From Bin5 sp965204705 (lineage in GTDB: Bacteria > Chloroflexota > Anaerolineae > Caldilineales > Caldilineaceae), in contig CBDBFE010000002.1 in assembly GCA_965204705.1 (NCBI GenBank), positions 78,147 through 142,146 on the forward strand: 64,000 bases of DNA. The letters are read 5' to 3'. The notes under the pieces are model-generated. The model ran no database searches. It was not told where the DNA came from and was given only the letters and a program-made list of their open reading frames with translations. Positions 53,671 to 63,204 of this stretch are shown piece by piece. How positions within the stretch are numbered: position 1 is the stretch's first letter; the number at the start of each line of letters is the position of its first letter. The translations under genes and the position numbers were made by a program.

Positions 53671-54680
53671 TCCCGATGCCAGCCCGCGTTCTCCGCCCTC
53701 CTGGCGTATTCCGCTGCTTTTGGCGTACGGGGACGGACGGCCGTAACGGGTTCCACCTGGCTATTTGCGACGCTCTGCAATGCTACTTTCCCCTGGCCAC
53801 ATTATATTTTCGACTTCCGGCGAATCTGCCTGGATGAAACATACACCGGCAGCCTACTATATCCGTCACCAGTTAAACGTGCAATATGGTGAGCCCCAAC
53901 ATTTGGACCGCGAAGCGGGAAAGACAGGCTGCATTCAGACGGAATTACAGGAGACTCCGGGTACGTCTTCCGGCAGACGGGGCTTGCCTGGTGGATTGCG
54001 CGCCGCTGCGGATCAAAGAGCGGATCCGGGTGAGCAACCTAGCCACCCGCTTTTGAGGCGCGGGGTAAACCTGTTTGCACCGTCCGGCACTTTACTCATC
54101 TTCGTCAGGAGCACTCGCAAAGACGACAGTAGAACTGACATAAAACCGGTACAAGATAGCCGCTTATGCCACTGAAATGGCATAAGAAATCTGCTAAACT
54201 GTTCAGTGGATGTAGATCCCTTGTGAAGCCACGAACGTGCGGAACGACTCGCAACCGGAACAAGGAAGTTCCTCCTGCCTTCCCGCAAAACAGGAGCTCC
54301 TGGTCTCGCTAGGGATCTGCATCCAGCTATATTTTCCAAACTCCTTCGCCCTCAAGCCGGCCCTGCAGACGGACGGATGATTGCCCGCATTCAGCCGTTG
54401 CCGTTTGATGGCATCCTCGCCGCGAACAGCCTGCCCCGGCATTTCGAGTTCTCGCGGACGCGGACGGCGCAGGCGGCCGCGGGCATGATCGAACTGCATT
54501 GGACGGACGCGCCGGGCGCGGCGCGTTGCGAACTGTGGAGATGGCGCGCCGCTGCCATTATGGCGACGACACGGCGGTATCCGGAGGGCTGGCAGGCGTT
54601 GCCGGGACGGGAATCAAGCGTGGACGCCGCCCGGTTCACCCCAAATGCGTCAATCCGGCGCATTTCACAGGGGGCATACC
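53671..54680. other. Non-coding region with relic repeats
   Basis: No convincing gene is seen in about 1 kb. It has an IS-end-like motif (GCCCCAACATTTGGACCGCG at 53892-53911) and the palindrome at 54163-54186. The open frames on both strands around 54377-54700 lack family resemblance. Confidence 0.4.
54163..54186. promoter_or_regulatory. Perfect 9-base inverted repeat
   Basis: CTTATGCCA (54163-54171) and TGGCATAAG (54178-54186) flank CTGAAA. A related, degenerate sequence with CACTGAAATGCCA followed by ATCTGCTA occurs at about 4318-4345. It has the form of an operator or small stem, but no gene starts close by. Confidence 0.4.
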
Positions 54681-54848
54681 ATGACAAAATTGATTAATGT
54701 CGCAATTTTCCTGATCGGCCTGCTTGCGGCCGTCTACACGTGGCCCGTGTCTAAAGCGCTGACCTTCGTTGTGGTCGGCAGCCTGTACGGGTTCCTGGTG
54801 TGGCGTATCTTCAGCAATGCAAAACGGCAGAAGAATACCCGCCAGTGA
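54681..54848 (+). CDS. Small two-helix membrane protein (55 aa)
   Basis: From the ATG at 54681 the product has two hydrophobic helices (LINVAIFLIGLLAAVYTW and ALTFVVVGSLYGFLVWRIF) and a basic tail. The upstream in-frame ATG at 54645 gives a non-hydrophobic start and is less likely. No family is recognised. Confidence 0.5.
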   Translation: MTKLINVAIFLIGLLAAVYTWPVSKALTFVVVGSLYGFLVWRIFSNAKRQKNTRQ

Positions 54849-55365
54849 GGCCGGCGGGCCATGTAGAGCGACGGTTTCACCGGTCCGGACCGGACAGCGC
54901 GCTGTCCAGCACAGCCATGCAGGGCTGCAAAGATGCGGCTGCACACCGGGCTGACCGCCTGTCTCGACTGCTGCAACCATGGGAGGCCGCGTCAAGGTTC
55001 CGACGATGGCACGGCGGCGGAAGAGGGTTTCGCGCCTTGATGGCGGCATGAGTCACATCTCTGACCGCACCCTGTTTTGTGGGCCGCGCAACCGCCTGAA
55101 GACCAGCGCGTTTGCCTTATCCGGCTTGCGCCGGGAGAACAGGATCGGAATAGACGGAGTTGGGGCACACAAGGGTTGTCTGGGCGGGGTTTTTAGTGGA
55201 AGGAGCGAAGGGAGACCGGTGTATTCGCGTCATTATTATGTCAATATGTCCTTTTCTATGCCAGTATCATGGCATAGGGAAACATTGCCTGCGCGGGCGG
55301 CGTCATCAATTTAATCCCGCAAACCGGTTCATTTGTGCAGGCGGGGAAGAAAAGGAGACATTACC
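54849..55365. other. Intergenic region, nothing recognised
   Basis: No credible gene is seen. The region ends with the strong ribosome site AAAGGAG (55351-55357) of the PPGGN protein. Confidence 0.4.
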
Positions 55366-56061
55366 ATGACAAGGTTGCGCTTATTCGCCGCTCTCGCAGT
55401 ACTTATCGCCGCGTTTGCGGTTCCGGCTTCGGTGTTTGCTCATCCGTCCAGCGAGGGTGAGGGTTATTGCAAGTTCCCGGACGGCACCCTTACACCCGGC
55501 CATTGCAGCGCTGCGGATCACGCCAGGGGCGGCCACGATACGCATATTCCTTCGATACCCACCGGCACTCCTCCGGGCGGCAATCCCCCGGGCGGCAATC
55601 CCCCGGGTGGCAATCCTCCGGGCGGCAATCCTCCGGGCGGCAATCCTCCGGGCGGCAACCCTCCTTCGGGCGGCAATCCTCCTTCGGGCGGCAATCCTCC
55701 GGGCGGTGGTGGCGGCGGCGGTTCCGATTCGACGCCGGTTTACACGGGGATCGACTGCCACGTGACACACGCGGCCAGGCCCGCCCAGATTTGCTCTGTC
55801 GAAGGCGGTCTGCAGTACTGGTTCATCGGCGCGGACGGCAGCGCGCAGCCGGGTCCCTTCCTGCCCGATTCGCCCAGGATTGAGCGCTATGAGGGCACCA
55901 ACCCCATGACCGGCAAGGCGGTTGTGATCGACTATATTGTCGAAGGGGACAAAACGCTGCTGCGGGTGAGCACGTACTATCCCGACAACGAGTATGACAC
56001 GAACAAGCCTTATATCTTTACGCTTGATCCGGGCCACACGGTGAGATATATCAGCTGGTAG
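55366..56061 (+). CDS. Secreted protein with PPGGN tandem repeats
   Basis: The 231-residue protein (ATG at 55366 after AAAGGAGACATTACC) has a clean signal peptide ending AVPASVFA-H, a short Cys-containing segment (GYCKFPDGTLTPGHC), about ten tandem units of PPGGN/PPSGGN (55565-55705, 15-18 bases each), a Gly run and a C-terminal beta-like domain (YTGIDCHVTHAARPAQICSV, GPFLPDSPRIERYEGTNPMT). The repeat is an extended flexible or collagen-like linker. The repeat number probably varies by slippage. No family for the C-terminal domain is recognised. Confidence 0.8.
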   Translation: MTRLRLFAALAVLIAAFAVPASVFAHPSSEGEGYCKFPDGTLTPGHCSAADHARGGHDTHIPSIPTGTPPGGNPPGGNPPGGNPPGGNPPGGNPPGGNPPSGGNPPSGGNPPGGGGGGGSDSTPVYTGIDCHVTHAARPAQICSVEGGLQYWFIGADGSAQPGPFLPDSPRIERYEGTNPMTGKAVVIDYIVEGDKTLLRVSTYYPDNEYDTNKPYIFTLDPGHTVRYISW

Positions 56062-56821
56062 GGAAGTAGAGGCGAAGTGAGAGTGCGGTCTGTTCTTGTA
56101 CAGGGGCAGGCCGCATCTTTTTTGGTGGAATTCTTGCCGGCGCCCCCGGTGACTTCGTGCAGGTTCGCCAGGGGGACGTGATGAGATCTATCAAGACGCA
56201 CCGAGTGGGACCGGCAGGCGTTGTCGGGTATGTCCTGGCTATCGGATTCCTTCTGTATGCGGACAGAACCTGGGGATGGGATCCTGAACTGTTTCCAGCC
56301 GTGTTCATGGTCGATACAGGGTTGATCGTCCCCGGTGATGAATTGGACCGACGCTACGACACTCGAAGCTGGTTCTTCAAACTGACTGGGACTCGTTGCC
56401 GTTTGCTTGAACCGGGACATCCACGGCAAAACCTGTTCTATCCACAAAGGGGCACGAAGCAGGTCTAACTGCTTTTTGTCCACGGAGGGTCACGGAGGAC
56501 ACCTGTTTTGATCCGCGAAGAGGCGCGAAGAGCATCTTTCCGGTCCGCGGACGGTCAGGGTCTGTCGCGTAAGGTAGCTGAGGGCTTGCATCTATCAGCT
56601 CTTAAGAGGCTTTGGCCAATTGTCAACGGGACCTGATAGCTTGTCTGTTCGTTACAGTGTTCATATACACATATATCAATATGGGAATAGATACATCAAA
56701 CGTATGCGGGGCATGCTTGGCTTGGCACGCTCATCTCTTCGTGTAGCCATCCCAAAACAAAATTATAGACCTTTTCGACTTTACGCTTTCAATCATTAGA
56801 AGCCAGAAAAAGGCTCGCATC
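56062..56821. other. Non-coding region with short dispersed repeats
   Basis: No convincing gene. It contains GAACCGGGACATCCACGGCA (56409-56428), which recurs near 57418, CGCGAAGAGGCGCGAAGAG units (about 56514-56535) and a T-A-rich stretch (56660-56690). Confidence 0.4.
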
Positions 56822-57165
56822 ATGACTACCAAGACTCGAAATATCGTAATCATCGTTGCCCTTCTGCTCGTCATTTTTTCCTTCTTCCTCAGTACCCCTC
56901 TCCGTGCAGTGGATGGGGGACAAGGGTCTCCGTCCAGTTCGCTGCCGGCGCGGTTGAGCAGTTTGGACGTTGCGGGCGGCTGGAAGCTGTCCGGGAAGGG
57001 TCAGGACCAAGGCCTGGGGCGGGCGCCTTTCGGGTGCGAGTCGACGTGACAGAGTGGGAACAGCGTTTGGGGGATGGCGCGATCGCGGAGGTTACCGCGC
57101 TGGTAATCACTGGCGAATTGGAACGGGTCTTGCCGGCCAAAACTGTGTGTGCCGCGGAGCGTTAA
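56822..57165 (+). pseudogene. Small secreted protein, frameshifted
   Basis: The frame from the ATG at 56822 has a good membrane/signal helix (NIVIIVALLLVIFSFFLSTP) and runs to a stop at 57049. The second half continues in another frame as AGAFRVRVDVTEWEQRLGDG, AIAEVTALVITGELERVLPA and stops at 57163-57165. The change of frame falls near 57020. The joined product would be about 114 residues; the function is unknown. Confidence 0.5.
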
Positions 57166-57672
57166 CCCAACGTCAGCGCAGCCTTTTCACCTGTGGAAGC
57201 AGTTATCGAAGGAATGTCAAGATGCGTAGCGCCAACCAGGCCAAGCGCGTCCAGGCCAGCCTCCTGTGCGTCTGCGGGCGTTAACTCGAAATGATCCTCC
57301 CAGATCAGCACACCGGGAACGGGAGGCGGCCTGGTTTCGGGTACGAAAAGGTGACCCAGAAGTTTTTCAGAAAAGTCCTTGCCTCCAAATCGGGCCAGGG
57401 ATCGTTGAGGTTTGCCTGAACCGGGATATCCACGGCAAGAGCTGTTTTGTCCGCGAGGGGGCGGAACGGCAGTTTTTAGTCATCAGTTTTTAGTGAACTG
57501 CCAAGTACGCGAAGAACATCTTTCTGGTCCGCGGGCGGTTGGGGAGGTCACTTTTTCTGTCGCGTAAGGTAGCTTGACAGAGGACGGGCGCTTGTCGTCG
57601 TATTTCATCACGGGGATGTTGCGGAGGCGCCGACGTTCAGGAGGAAAAATGTTGCGCGATGTGGGTGGGGAA
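57166..57672. other. Intergenic region, nothing convincing
   Basis: A small open frame (57266-57493) has no family resemblance and overlaps the dispersed CCTGAACCGGGATATCCACG motif (57416-57435). I see no clear terminator for the kinase gene that ends at 57673. Confidence 0.4.
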
Positions 57673-60066
57673 TCAGGTGGATGGCGGCTTTTCCATGCGG
57701 TAGCCGACGCGCGGCTCGGTGAAGATGTATTTGGATTCGTAAGCGTCGTCACCCAGTTTCTGGCGCAGTCTTTTGACGACGGTGCGGACCAATCCCGCGT
57801 CGCCGGAGTGGCCCTGGTCCCAGACCCGTTGCAGCAGCTGGCCGTGCGTTATCACCCGACCGGCATTGGTGGACAGCTCGAAGAGCAGGGAATACTCGGT
57901 CGCGGTGAGCACGACCGGTTGTCCGGCCACGGCCACGCGGCGTTCCATATAGTTGATCACCAGATCGTCCAGAAGATAGTTTTCGGGCTGCCCGAGGTAG
58001 CCGATTCCGGAGCGCTGGCGCAGGACCGCCCTGATGCGCGCGGCCAGCTCGGTGGGCGAGAAGGGTTTCACCACATAGTCGGCGGCCCCCATGTCGAAGG
58101 CCTTGGCGATGACGTTCTCCTGGCCGTAGGCGGACAGGAAGATGACGGGCAGGGCGGTTTTTTCGAGGATATACCTCATCAGATCGATCCCGTTGACTCC
58201 CGGCAGCATCATATCCAGCAGGACGAGATGGGGCCCCTCCCTGGCAATCAGACGGTCGACGTCGTCCGGTTCTCCAGTCACTATCGGGTCATAGCCTGAC
58301 TTGGAGAGGGTGTCTCTGATATATCTGAGCGCGTGGGGATCGTCGTCGACGACGAGGATGCGCGTGCGCTCCTGTGTCCCGTTGCCGGGGTCGGCGGCGA
58401 ACGGCGCGGGTTCGCCGGCGGCTGCGGTCTCTTTTTGCTCGGCTATCGGAACTGTAAAGATAAAGCGGGCGCCCTGGCCGGGCCCGTCACTTTCGGCCCA
58501 GATGCGGCCGCCGTGCGCCTCGACGATGCCTTTGCAGATTGCGAGGCCGAGCCCCGACCCGGCGCCGTCTCCCTGCCGGTCTTCGCCGTCGATGCGGGAG
58601 AACTTTCTGAACAGGAGCGGCAGCCGTTCGGCCGGTATGCCTCTGCCCTCGTCGGCGACCGAGACGACAACCTGAAACTGTTTCAGCACGGCGCGCACGG
58701 TGATGGTGGACAGCTCGTTGGAGTACCTGGCCGCATTGGAGAGCAGGTTGCTGAGGACCTGGACGATGCGGCGTCTGTCGGTCATGACCTGGGGCAGTTC
58801 CGGGGAGACGTCGATGTGGATTCTGTGCGTGCGGCCTGCGCTCATGAACATAGTGCGGGCCTCTTCCACCAGGGTGGCGGTATCGGACGGCTCCGGGTTG
58901 ACGGAAAGCGTGCCGGTCTCGATGCGAGCCACGTCGAGCAGGTCGCGTATGAGGCTGCGCATGCGCTCGGCCTGGTCGGAGATGATGCGGTGGAACTGGC
59001 GCATTTCGGCCGGGTCGAGGGAGGATGCTTCGTCGAGGAGGGTGTTTGCGGAGCCTTTGATTGAGGTCAGCGGGGTCTGCAGCTCGTGGCTCACCATGCC
59101 CATGAATTCGGCGCGCAGCCGTTCCAGGTCCTCGAGCGGCGTCATATCCTGCATTGTCACGACAACCGTTTCGAGCACGCCCTCCTGTGAGTGGATGGGG
59201 GTGGCGTTGATCAGCGTTTTGACGCTGCGGCCGTCGGGGACCTCCATGACGATCTCTTCGAGGCGTACGGTCTCGCCGGTGCTGAGCGCCTGGGCCAGGG
59301 GGAACTCGTCGAGGGCGATCTCGCGTCCGTCGGCGCGGCGGTAGGTTATGATCCCGAGGAGGTCCTCCAGAGGGCGGTCGGGCATCTGCAGGCTGCTGAC
59401 GATCCGTTGGGCCTCTCGATTGATGGAGACCGGTATCCCTGCTTCTGCGTCGAATACGACGACACCGACAGGCGAGGTGTTGATCAGGGTTTCGAGGTCG
59501 TTGCGGGCGCGCTGCTCGTCGCGGTAGCGGCGGGCGTTGGCGATGACGAGTGCGGCCTGGCATGCAAACATGACCAGTATTTCTTCATCTTCGGAAGTGA
59601 ACTCCTGATCGGGCCCTAACTCGGCCAGAAAGATGTTGCCGACGCGTTTTCCTCCGTGGTGGATAGGCGCGGCCAGGAAGGAGACCGGAACAGTCGCGCC
59701 CCCGGGCAGGGGCGGTTCGGGAAGATTGAAGGCCCTGATGTGGCCGATCAGGTCGGGCAGGCGGAGCGGTTCCGGGATGTTGCCGAGGTGTTCGAAGAGT
59801 TTCAAGGCATCGGGCAGGTCCCACAGGCCTTGGGCTTCCTGGGAGGTCATGCCGGAGGAGAGGAAGTCGTCGGCCTGGCCCGTTTCGTCGAGGAGGGTGA
59901 GTACGCCGTAGCGGGCGCCGGTGAGAGAGCGGGCGGAGTCGAGGACGCTTTGCAGAACGGCATCGAATTCGAGGCTCTCGTTGATGCGCAGGCTGGCCCT
60001 GCTCAAGCGGGAAAGGCGGTCCCGCAGCGCTTTATTCTCTTGTATGAGTTCGTCGGCGGGCTTCAT
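57673..60066 (-). CDS. Hybrid kinase: GAF-PAS-HisKA-HATPase-REC-winged helix
   Basis: This 797-residue cytoplasmic protein contains a full signalling pathway in one chain. A GAF domain spans about 25-180, PAS about 190-310, HisKA with the phospho-His in MVSHELQTPL (His327), HATPase with N box (Asn444), DEGRGIP and GSGLGLAI, a receiver domain (about 568-685, phospho-acceptor Asp618, Lys667) and an OmpR-type winged helix (about 700-792, ending EPRVGYRMEKP). The kinase could phosphorylate its own receiver and so control its own DNA-binding domain. There is no membrane segment; the GAF domain probably senses a soluble signal. No separate partner gene is adjacent. Confidence 0.9.
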   Translation of the reverse strand: MKPADELIQENKALRDRLSRLSRASLRINESLEFDAVLQSVLDSARSLTGARYGVLTLLDETGQADDFLSSGMTSQEAQGLWDLPDALKLFEHLGNIPEPLRLPDLIGHIRAFNLPEPPLPGGATVPVSFLAAPIHHGGKRVGNIFLAELGPDQEFTSEDEEILVMFACQAALVIANARRYRDEQRARNDLETLINTSPVGVVVFDAEAGIPVSINREAQRIVSSLQMPDRPLEDLLGIITYRRADGREIALDEFPLAQALSTGETVRLEEIVMEVPDGRSVKTLINATPIHSQEGVLETVVVTMQDMTPLEDLERLRAEFMGMVSHELQTPLTSIKGSANTLLDEASSLDPAEMRQFHRIISDQAERMRSLIRDLLDVARIETGTLSVNPEPSDTATLVEEARTMFMSAGRTHRIHIDVSPELPQVMTDRRRIVQVLSNLLSNAARYSNELSTITVRAVLKQFQVVVSVADEGRGIPAERLPLLFRKFSRIDGEDRQGDGAGSGLGLAICKGIVEAHGGRIWAESDGPGQGARFIFTVPIAEQKETAAAGEPAPFAADPGNGTQERTRILVVDDDPHALRYIRDTLSKSGYDPIVTGEPDDVDRLIAREGPHLVLLDMMLPGVNGIDLMRYILEKTALPVIFLSAYGQENVIAKAFDMGAADYVVKPFSPTELAARIRAVLRQRSGIGYLGQPENYLLDDLVINYMERRVAVAGQPVVLTATEYSLLFELSTNAGRVITHGQLLQRVWDQGHSGDAGLVRTVVKRLRQKLGDDAYESKYIFTEPRVGYRMEKPPST

Positions 60067-60403
60067 CGTTGTCTCCTTACCTGGTAAGACGGTGCGCTGC
60101 AGGAGTCAGACGCTGGATCCGGGTCCTGATTTGGGCCGTGTATGGCTATTCTACCATGCGGAGGAAAACTGACACAATATTGCTACAAAAAAGGGCGCGA
60201 TTAACATACCGGTGACATTTAGATGTTGTATACTATAGACTTTGCGGTCTGTGAATGGAGACGGACGCGCTTGTGGATTATGTTTTCGGCAGCGTCATCG
60301 ACAACGTTAGCGTCATCAGGGCGGACCGGCCCGGAACAGGGGAGGGGTTGTGTCGTGGTCGAAGGGGCCGATGCGGCTTGCTACTGATGCAGTGGGGAAG
60401 GTC
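60067..60403. other. Divergent promoter region
   Basis: This region lies between the kinase (minus) and a small HTH gene (plus). It includes an AT-rich part (60170-60245) suitable for promoters. GGGGAAGG (60392-60399) precedes the HTH gene start. Confidence 0.4.
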
Positions 60404-60625
60404 ATGAGTGAACGCAGATTGAAGTTTCCGCCCAAGTTGAGGCGGCGCATGTACACCGACAGACAGAAGGCGGAAGCCTTACAGCTTTTGAGTGAGATCA
60501 ACAATAACCGGCGGGTGTCGGAGAGGACGGGCGTGCCTCGCAGCACTTTGAACCAGTGGCGGATCAGGTACCAGGCCGATGAAAAGTTCGCGCGGCGAAT
60601 CGATCTGTTTCTGGCTGGGGGTTAG
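60404..60625 (+). CDS. Small stand-alone HTH protein
   Basis: From the ATG at 60404 (after GGGAAGG) the 73-residue protein is basic at the N-terminus and holds one helix-turn-helix: NNNRRVSERTGVPRSTLNQW. It ends EKFARRIDLFL. It is a paralogue of 62591-62821, with shared KxRRRxYxD at the start and RxxxDxxFAxRID at the end. The shape resembles the N-terminal domain of IS3-type transposases, but there is no transposase attached, so it may be a small regulator. Confidence 0.7.
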   Translation: MSERRLKFPPKLRRRMYTDRQKAEALQLLSEINNNRRVSERTGVPRSTLNQWRIRYQADEKFARRIDLFLAGG

Positions 60626-61045
60626 GGTCTGCCATCTCCATTTCTTAATTGCGAGCCATTGGAGGAGGCGCGGTCCGATGTGGTTGGCAGTTAGCGGTCT
60701 GCGAGTGAATATCCGGCGGGTTGTGCGACCGGCCCCGTCACCGGTTGCGTGAGGGAATGCGCGCATTGCCGGTAGAGGAGACGAGATGTTGGGCGTTCCG
60801 GCGGGATACCTGCCGTGGAACGGCGGGCAGGCGGGTACAGGAAGAATCAGACTGATATCAGGTTTGCAGCGTCAGCGACGGAGAACTCAGTTGGAATTCA
60901 GGAAACCTTGTCCCTGCCCGATCACGAGATCTGAAAACAGCCAGCGGTGTTTTTCTCGAAATGGTGTCCTGCCTGGCCCTGCTGGAGACCCGGGAGCAGA
61001 ACACTTTGACTCAGTGAAGGATGCCGTCGTGAACGACCTATCCAA
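60626..61045. other. Intergenic region, nothing recognised
   Basis: No gene with a ribosome site or family resemblance is seen; the open frame at 60786-61049 has poor composition. Confidence 0.35.
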
Positions 61046-61288
61046 ATGAATTTCAGAATTATTTGCCGCAACTGTAAGGGCGCGGCTCAATTTGATGAAA
61101 TCGACGGATTTTACGCGCGTGTCTGGTGCTCCGGTTGTGGGGTCGATGTTCGAGGAAAGCGTGCCGACCGAATGATGCGGTATGAGATTTTTTGTCGTGT
61201 GCGAAGTCCAGTCATGGACCATGCCCACCCTTATCTGGAACTCATCCCGCCGGCCTGGGAATTTTATCTGTCCAAACTGCCAGACTAG
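61046..61288 (+). CDS. Small zinc-ribbon-like protein (80 aa)
   Basis: The protein begins MNFRIICRNCKGAAQFDEID and continues FYARVWCSGCGVDVRG: two CxxC pairs spaced 19 residues apart, the layout of a zinc ribbon. The remainder has no known motif. It could be a nucleic-acid-binding accessory protein; family unknown. Confidence 0.55.
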   Translation: MNFRIICRNCKGAAQFDEIDGFYARVWCSGCGVDVRGKRADRMMRYEIFCRVRSPVMDHAHPYLELIPPAWEFYLSKLPD

Positions 61289-61459
61289 CCGACTGCCCGG
61301 GGATCGTTGACGTCTGTAAGAATAGCGAATTGAGGGAGTAAAGTGCGGCTACTCTGCAAAGGGCAGCGCAGTCTTGCGAAGCAGATCCGATACGCCTTTG
61401 GTGTTCTTCGCGACACCATTCACCACACAAAAACCTAACGCAACAGGGACACACCACCC

Positions 61460-61777
61460 GTGAAGCGCATCAACCTCTACACCCTGATCATCGTCACAGT
61501 TTTACTCTTCCTTTTCTGTCTCGCCGCCGTCAACGCCAACGCGCAGGAAGCCGACAGCGACGAGAGTCTCATCACTCGCCTGGGCGAACTCATCTACATG
61601 GCCCAGTTCGACGCCTTGCCTACCGAGTACGGCGTGCATTCCGTCCAGGGCGACCCCGAGAGCGGCGAAATTCTGATCTTCTACGAGACCCGCGGTGAAA
61701 GGCCGCTGTATGTGATCGAACGCTGGCACGGCTGCGAGTTCCGCGGCAGCAGCGACTGGATGGCGGCCGAGGGATAA
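61460..61777 (+). CDS. Small secreted protein, paralogue of 62126-62590
   Basis: The 105-residue protein has a signal peptide (TLIIVTVLLFLFCLAAVNANA) and a mature part ending ILIFYETRGERPLYVIERWH-GCEFRG. The end matches IVERWHNCEFKG of the protein at 62126-62590, so the two are distant paralogues. The function is unknown. Confidence 0.6.
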   Translation: MKRINLYTLIIVTVLLFLFCLAAVNANAQEADSDESLITRLGELIYMAQFDALPTEYGVHSVQGDPESGEILIFYETRGERPLYVIERWHGCEFRGSSDWMAAEG

Positions 61778-61914
61778 GGCATATGTCAAAAAGCGACGCC
61801 AGGCCCACTGCGGCCACCACCGAGGAGAGATATATTGCACGTTTTCCGACTGCAGGCAGTTGATAACAGACCAGACACATACCTTCGCAAGGAGTACACA
61901 AGGATATCAGAGAG

Positions 61915-62208
61915 ATGAGAGAACGAGACCGCTATCACAGACACAGTTGGGAGGTTTTACGAACGGACCGTCAAGAATCGGGCGGCTATACCGAGGTTGC
62001 ATACTGCAGCAGGTGCAACGCCAGGCGGGAAGTGCTTTATCCGTCCGGCGTTATCACCAGTTCGGACCCGATGCCCGTATCCGAGTACTGTCCCGTGCAT
62101 ACGGGGAGAGAGGGAAAGTCTCACCATGAAACGCGCTCTGATTCTTATCGCATTGCTGGTTCTCGTCTCGCCCAGCCTGTCATTCGCTCAGGGCGAGGTT
62201 ACGATTGA
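61915..62208 (+). CDS. Small Cys-containing protein, uncertain 3' end
   Basis: The 97-residue frame has ERDRYHRHSWEVLRTDRQES and YTEVAYCSRCNARREVLYPS, the latter with a CxxC like a half zinc ribbon, plus a later Cys. Its last 28 codons overlap the next gene in another frame and look less native. A GAGAGATGAG-type ribosome site precedes the ATG. Moderate support only. Confidence 0.45.
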   Translation: MRERDRYHRHSWEVLRTDRQESGGYTEVAYCSRCNARREVLYPSGVITSSDPMPVSEYCPVHTGREGKSHHETRSDSYRIAGSRLAQPVIRSGRGYD

Positions 62209-62590
62209 GGGCCTGAACGACAAAGTGCACGCTTTGGCCGCTGATCTGATTATTCTCGCCAAGGAGCTTCGGAGGCTGGATAATCGGATAACGGCCCTGG
62301 AGGCAGATCAGATCATACCGGCCGGCGAGTTCTGTGTTGTGTCGGCGAACACAGGGAGGGACGGTCCGGCCGGTTTCCAGTTGCGTCCGGAAACGATCGA
62401 CAGGTATCTGAACAGTTTCGGGGAGCTGCCCGAAGGGATAAGCCTGCAGGACTCAAGGATTTTTCCCAAGAGCGGGATTTTGGAGATGCGCTACGTTGCG
62501 CTGGATTCGACATATGACATTGAGATAGTCGAGAGATGGCATAACTGCGAATTCAAGGGCGTAGAGTTGAATGAGATGGCGACACCATAG
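62126..62590 (+). CDS. Small secreted coiled-coil protein
   Basis: From the ATG at 62126 the 154-residue protein has a signal peptide (LILIALLVLVSPSLSFAQ), a predicted coiled coil (DKVHALAADLIILAKELRRL, DNRITALEADQI) and a C-terminal domain with FCVVSANTGRDGPAGF and the motif IEIVERWHNCEFKG shared with 61460-61777. Its stop is immediately followed by the GTG of the HTH gene, so the two are co-transcribed. Confidence 0.7.
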   Translation: MKRALILIALLVLVSPSLSFAQGEVTIEGLNDKVHALAADLIILAKELRRLDNRITALEADQIIPAGEFCVVSANTGRDGPAGFQLRPETIDRYLNSFGELPEGISLQDSRIFPKSGILEMRYVALDSTYDIEIVERWHNCEFKGVELNEMATP

Positions 62591-62821
62591 GTGAGAAAGC
62601 TCAATTTGACCCGCAAGGGGCGAAGAAGGGTCTACAGCGACGCCCGCATCGCCCAGGCCTTACTCTTCCTGGACAGGAGCGATAAGGGGGTGGCGCTTGT
62701 TGCCGAGGAGCTGGATATTCCGCGCGGCACGATTGCACAATGGAAGAAGCGCTACCTGGACGAGGATGAGTTCGCGGAACGGATAGACAAGCTTATTGAC
62801 ACCGAGGAGGACGGGGATTAG
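62591..62821 (+). CDS. Small stand-alone HTH protein
   Basis: A GTG directly after the previous stop begins a 76-residue basic protein, KLNLTRKGRRRVYSDARIAQ, with a helix-turn-helix ALVAEELDIPRGTIAQWKKR and the end DEDEFAERIDKLIDTE. It is a paralogue of 60404-60625. The zero-base spacing to the upstream secreted protein suggests an operon. Confidence 0.7.
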   Translation: MRKLNLTRKGRRRVYSDARIAQALLFLDRSDKGVALVAEELDIPRGTIAQWKKRYLDEDEFAERIDKLIDTEEDGD

Positions 62822-63204
62822 GGAGGGGCGTTGCACACAATATTCAGAGCAGCGGCGTTTTGAACCCAGGCAGCGCCTGTGGACCGCCCAGCCACCGCAC
62901 ATCGAATTGGGGCGAAGGTTCGATCATGGTGTTGGCGTCGTGCATCCGGAAGGGGATTCGCCAGCCCGGGGCGGTGTGCATCGCCGCCGCTGTCCTGCTC
63001 CCCTTCATTACATGACATTATGCGCGAGCTTGCGAGGCATCCGGAGGGGCGCGCTCGACAGCGCGCCGGCGGAGATGGGGGGAATCCCGTGAGGAGATTG
63101 AAGTTGGAGGCAGGTTGAAGTCGTCCACCAGGATGGTCGTATGCGTGAGCAAGAGTTATTGAAGCAGCGTTCCGACTGTCAACGGTTTTTACCGAAAGAG
63201 AGCG
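62822..63204. other. Intergenic region, nothing recognised
   Basis: Several short open frames exist but none shows a ribosome site or family resemblance. Confidence 0.35.

Noticed and set aside
53765..54175. Plus-strand frame of 136 codons
   Set aside because: It runs through an IS-end-like motif and has no family resemblance.
56157..56468. Plus-strand frame of 103 codons
   Set aside because: It overlaps a dispersed short repeat (GAACCGGGACATCCACGGCA), and its composition and start context are poor.
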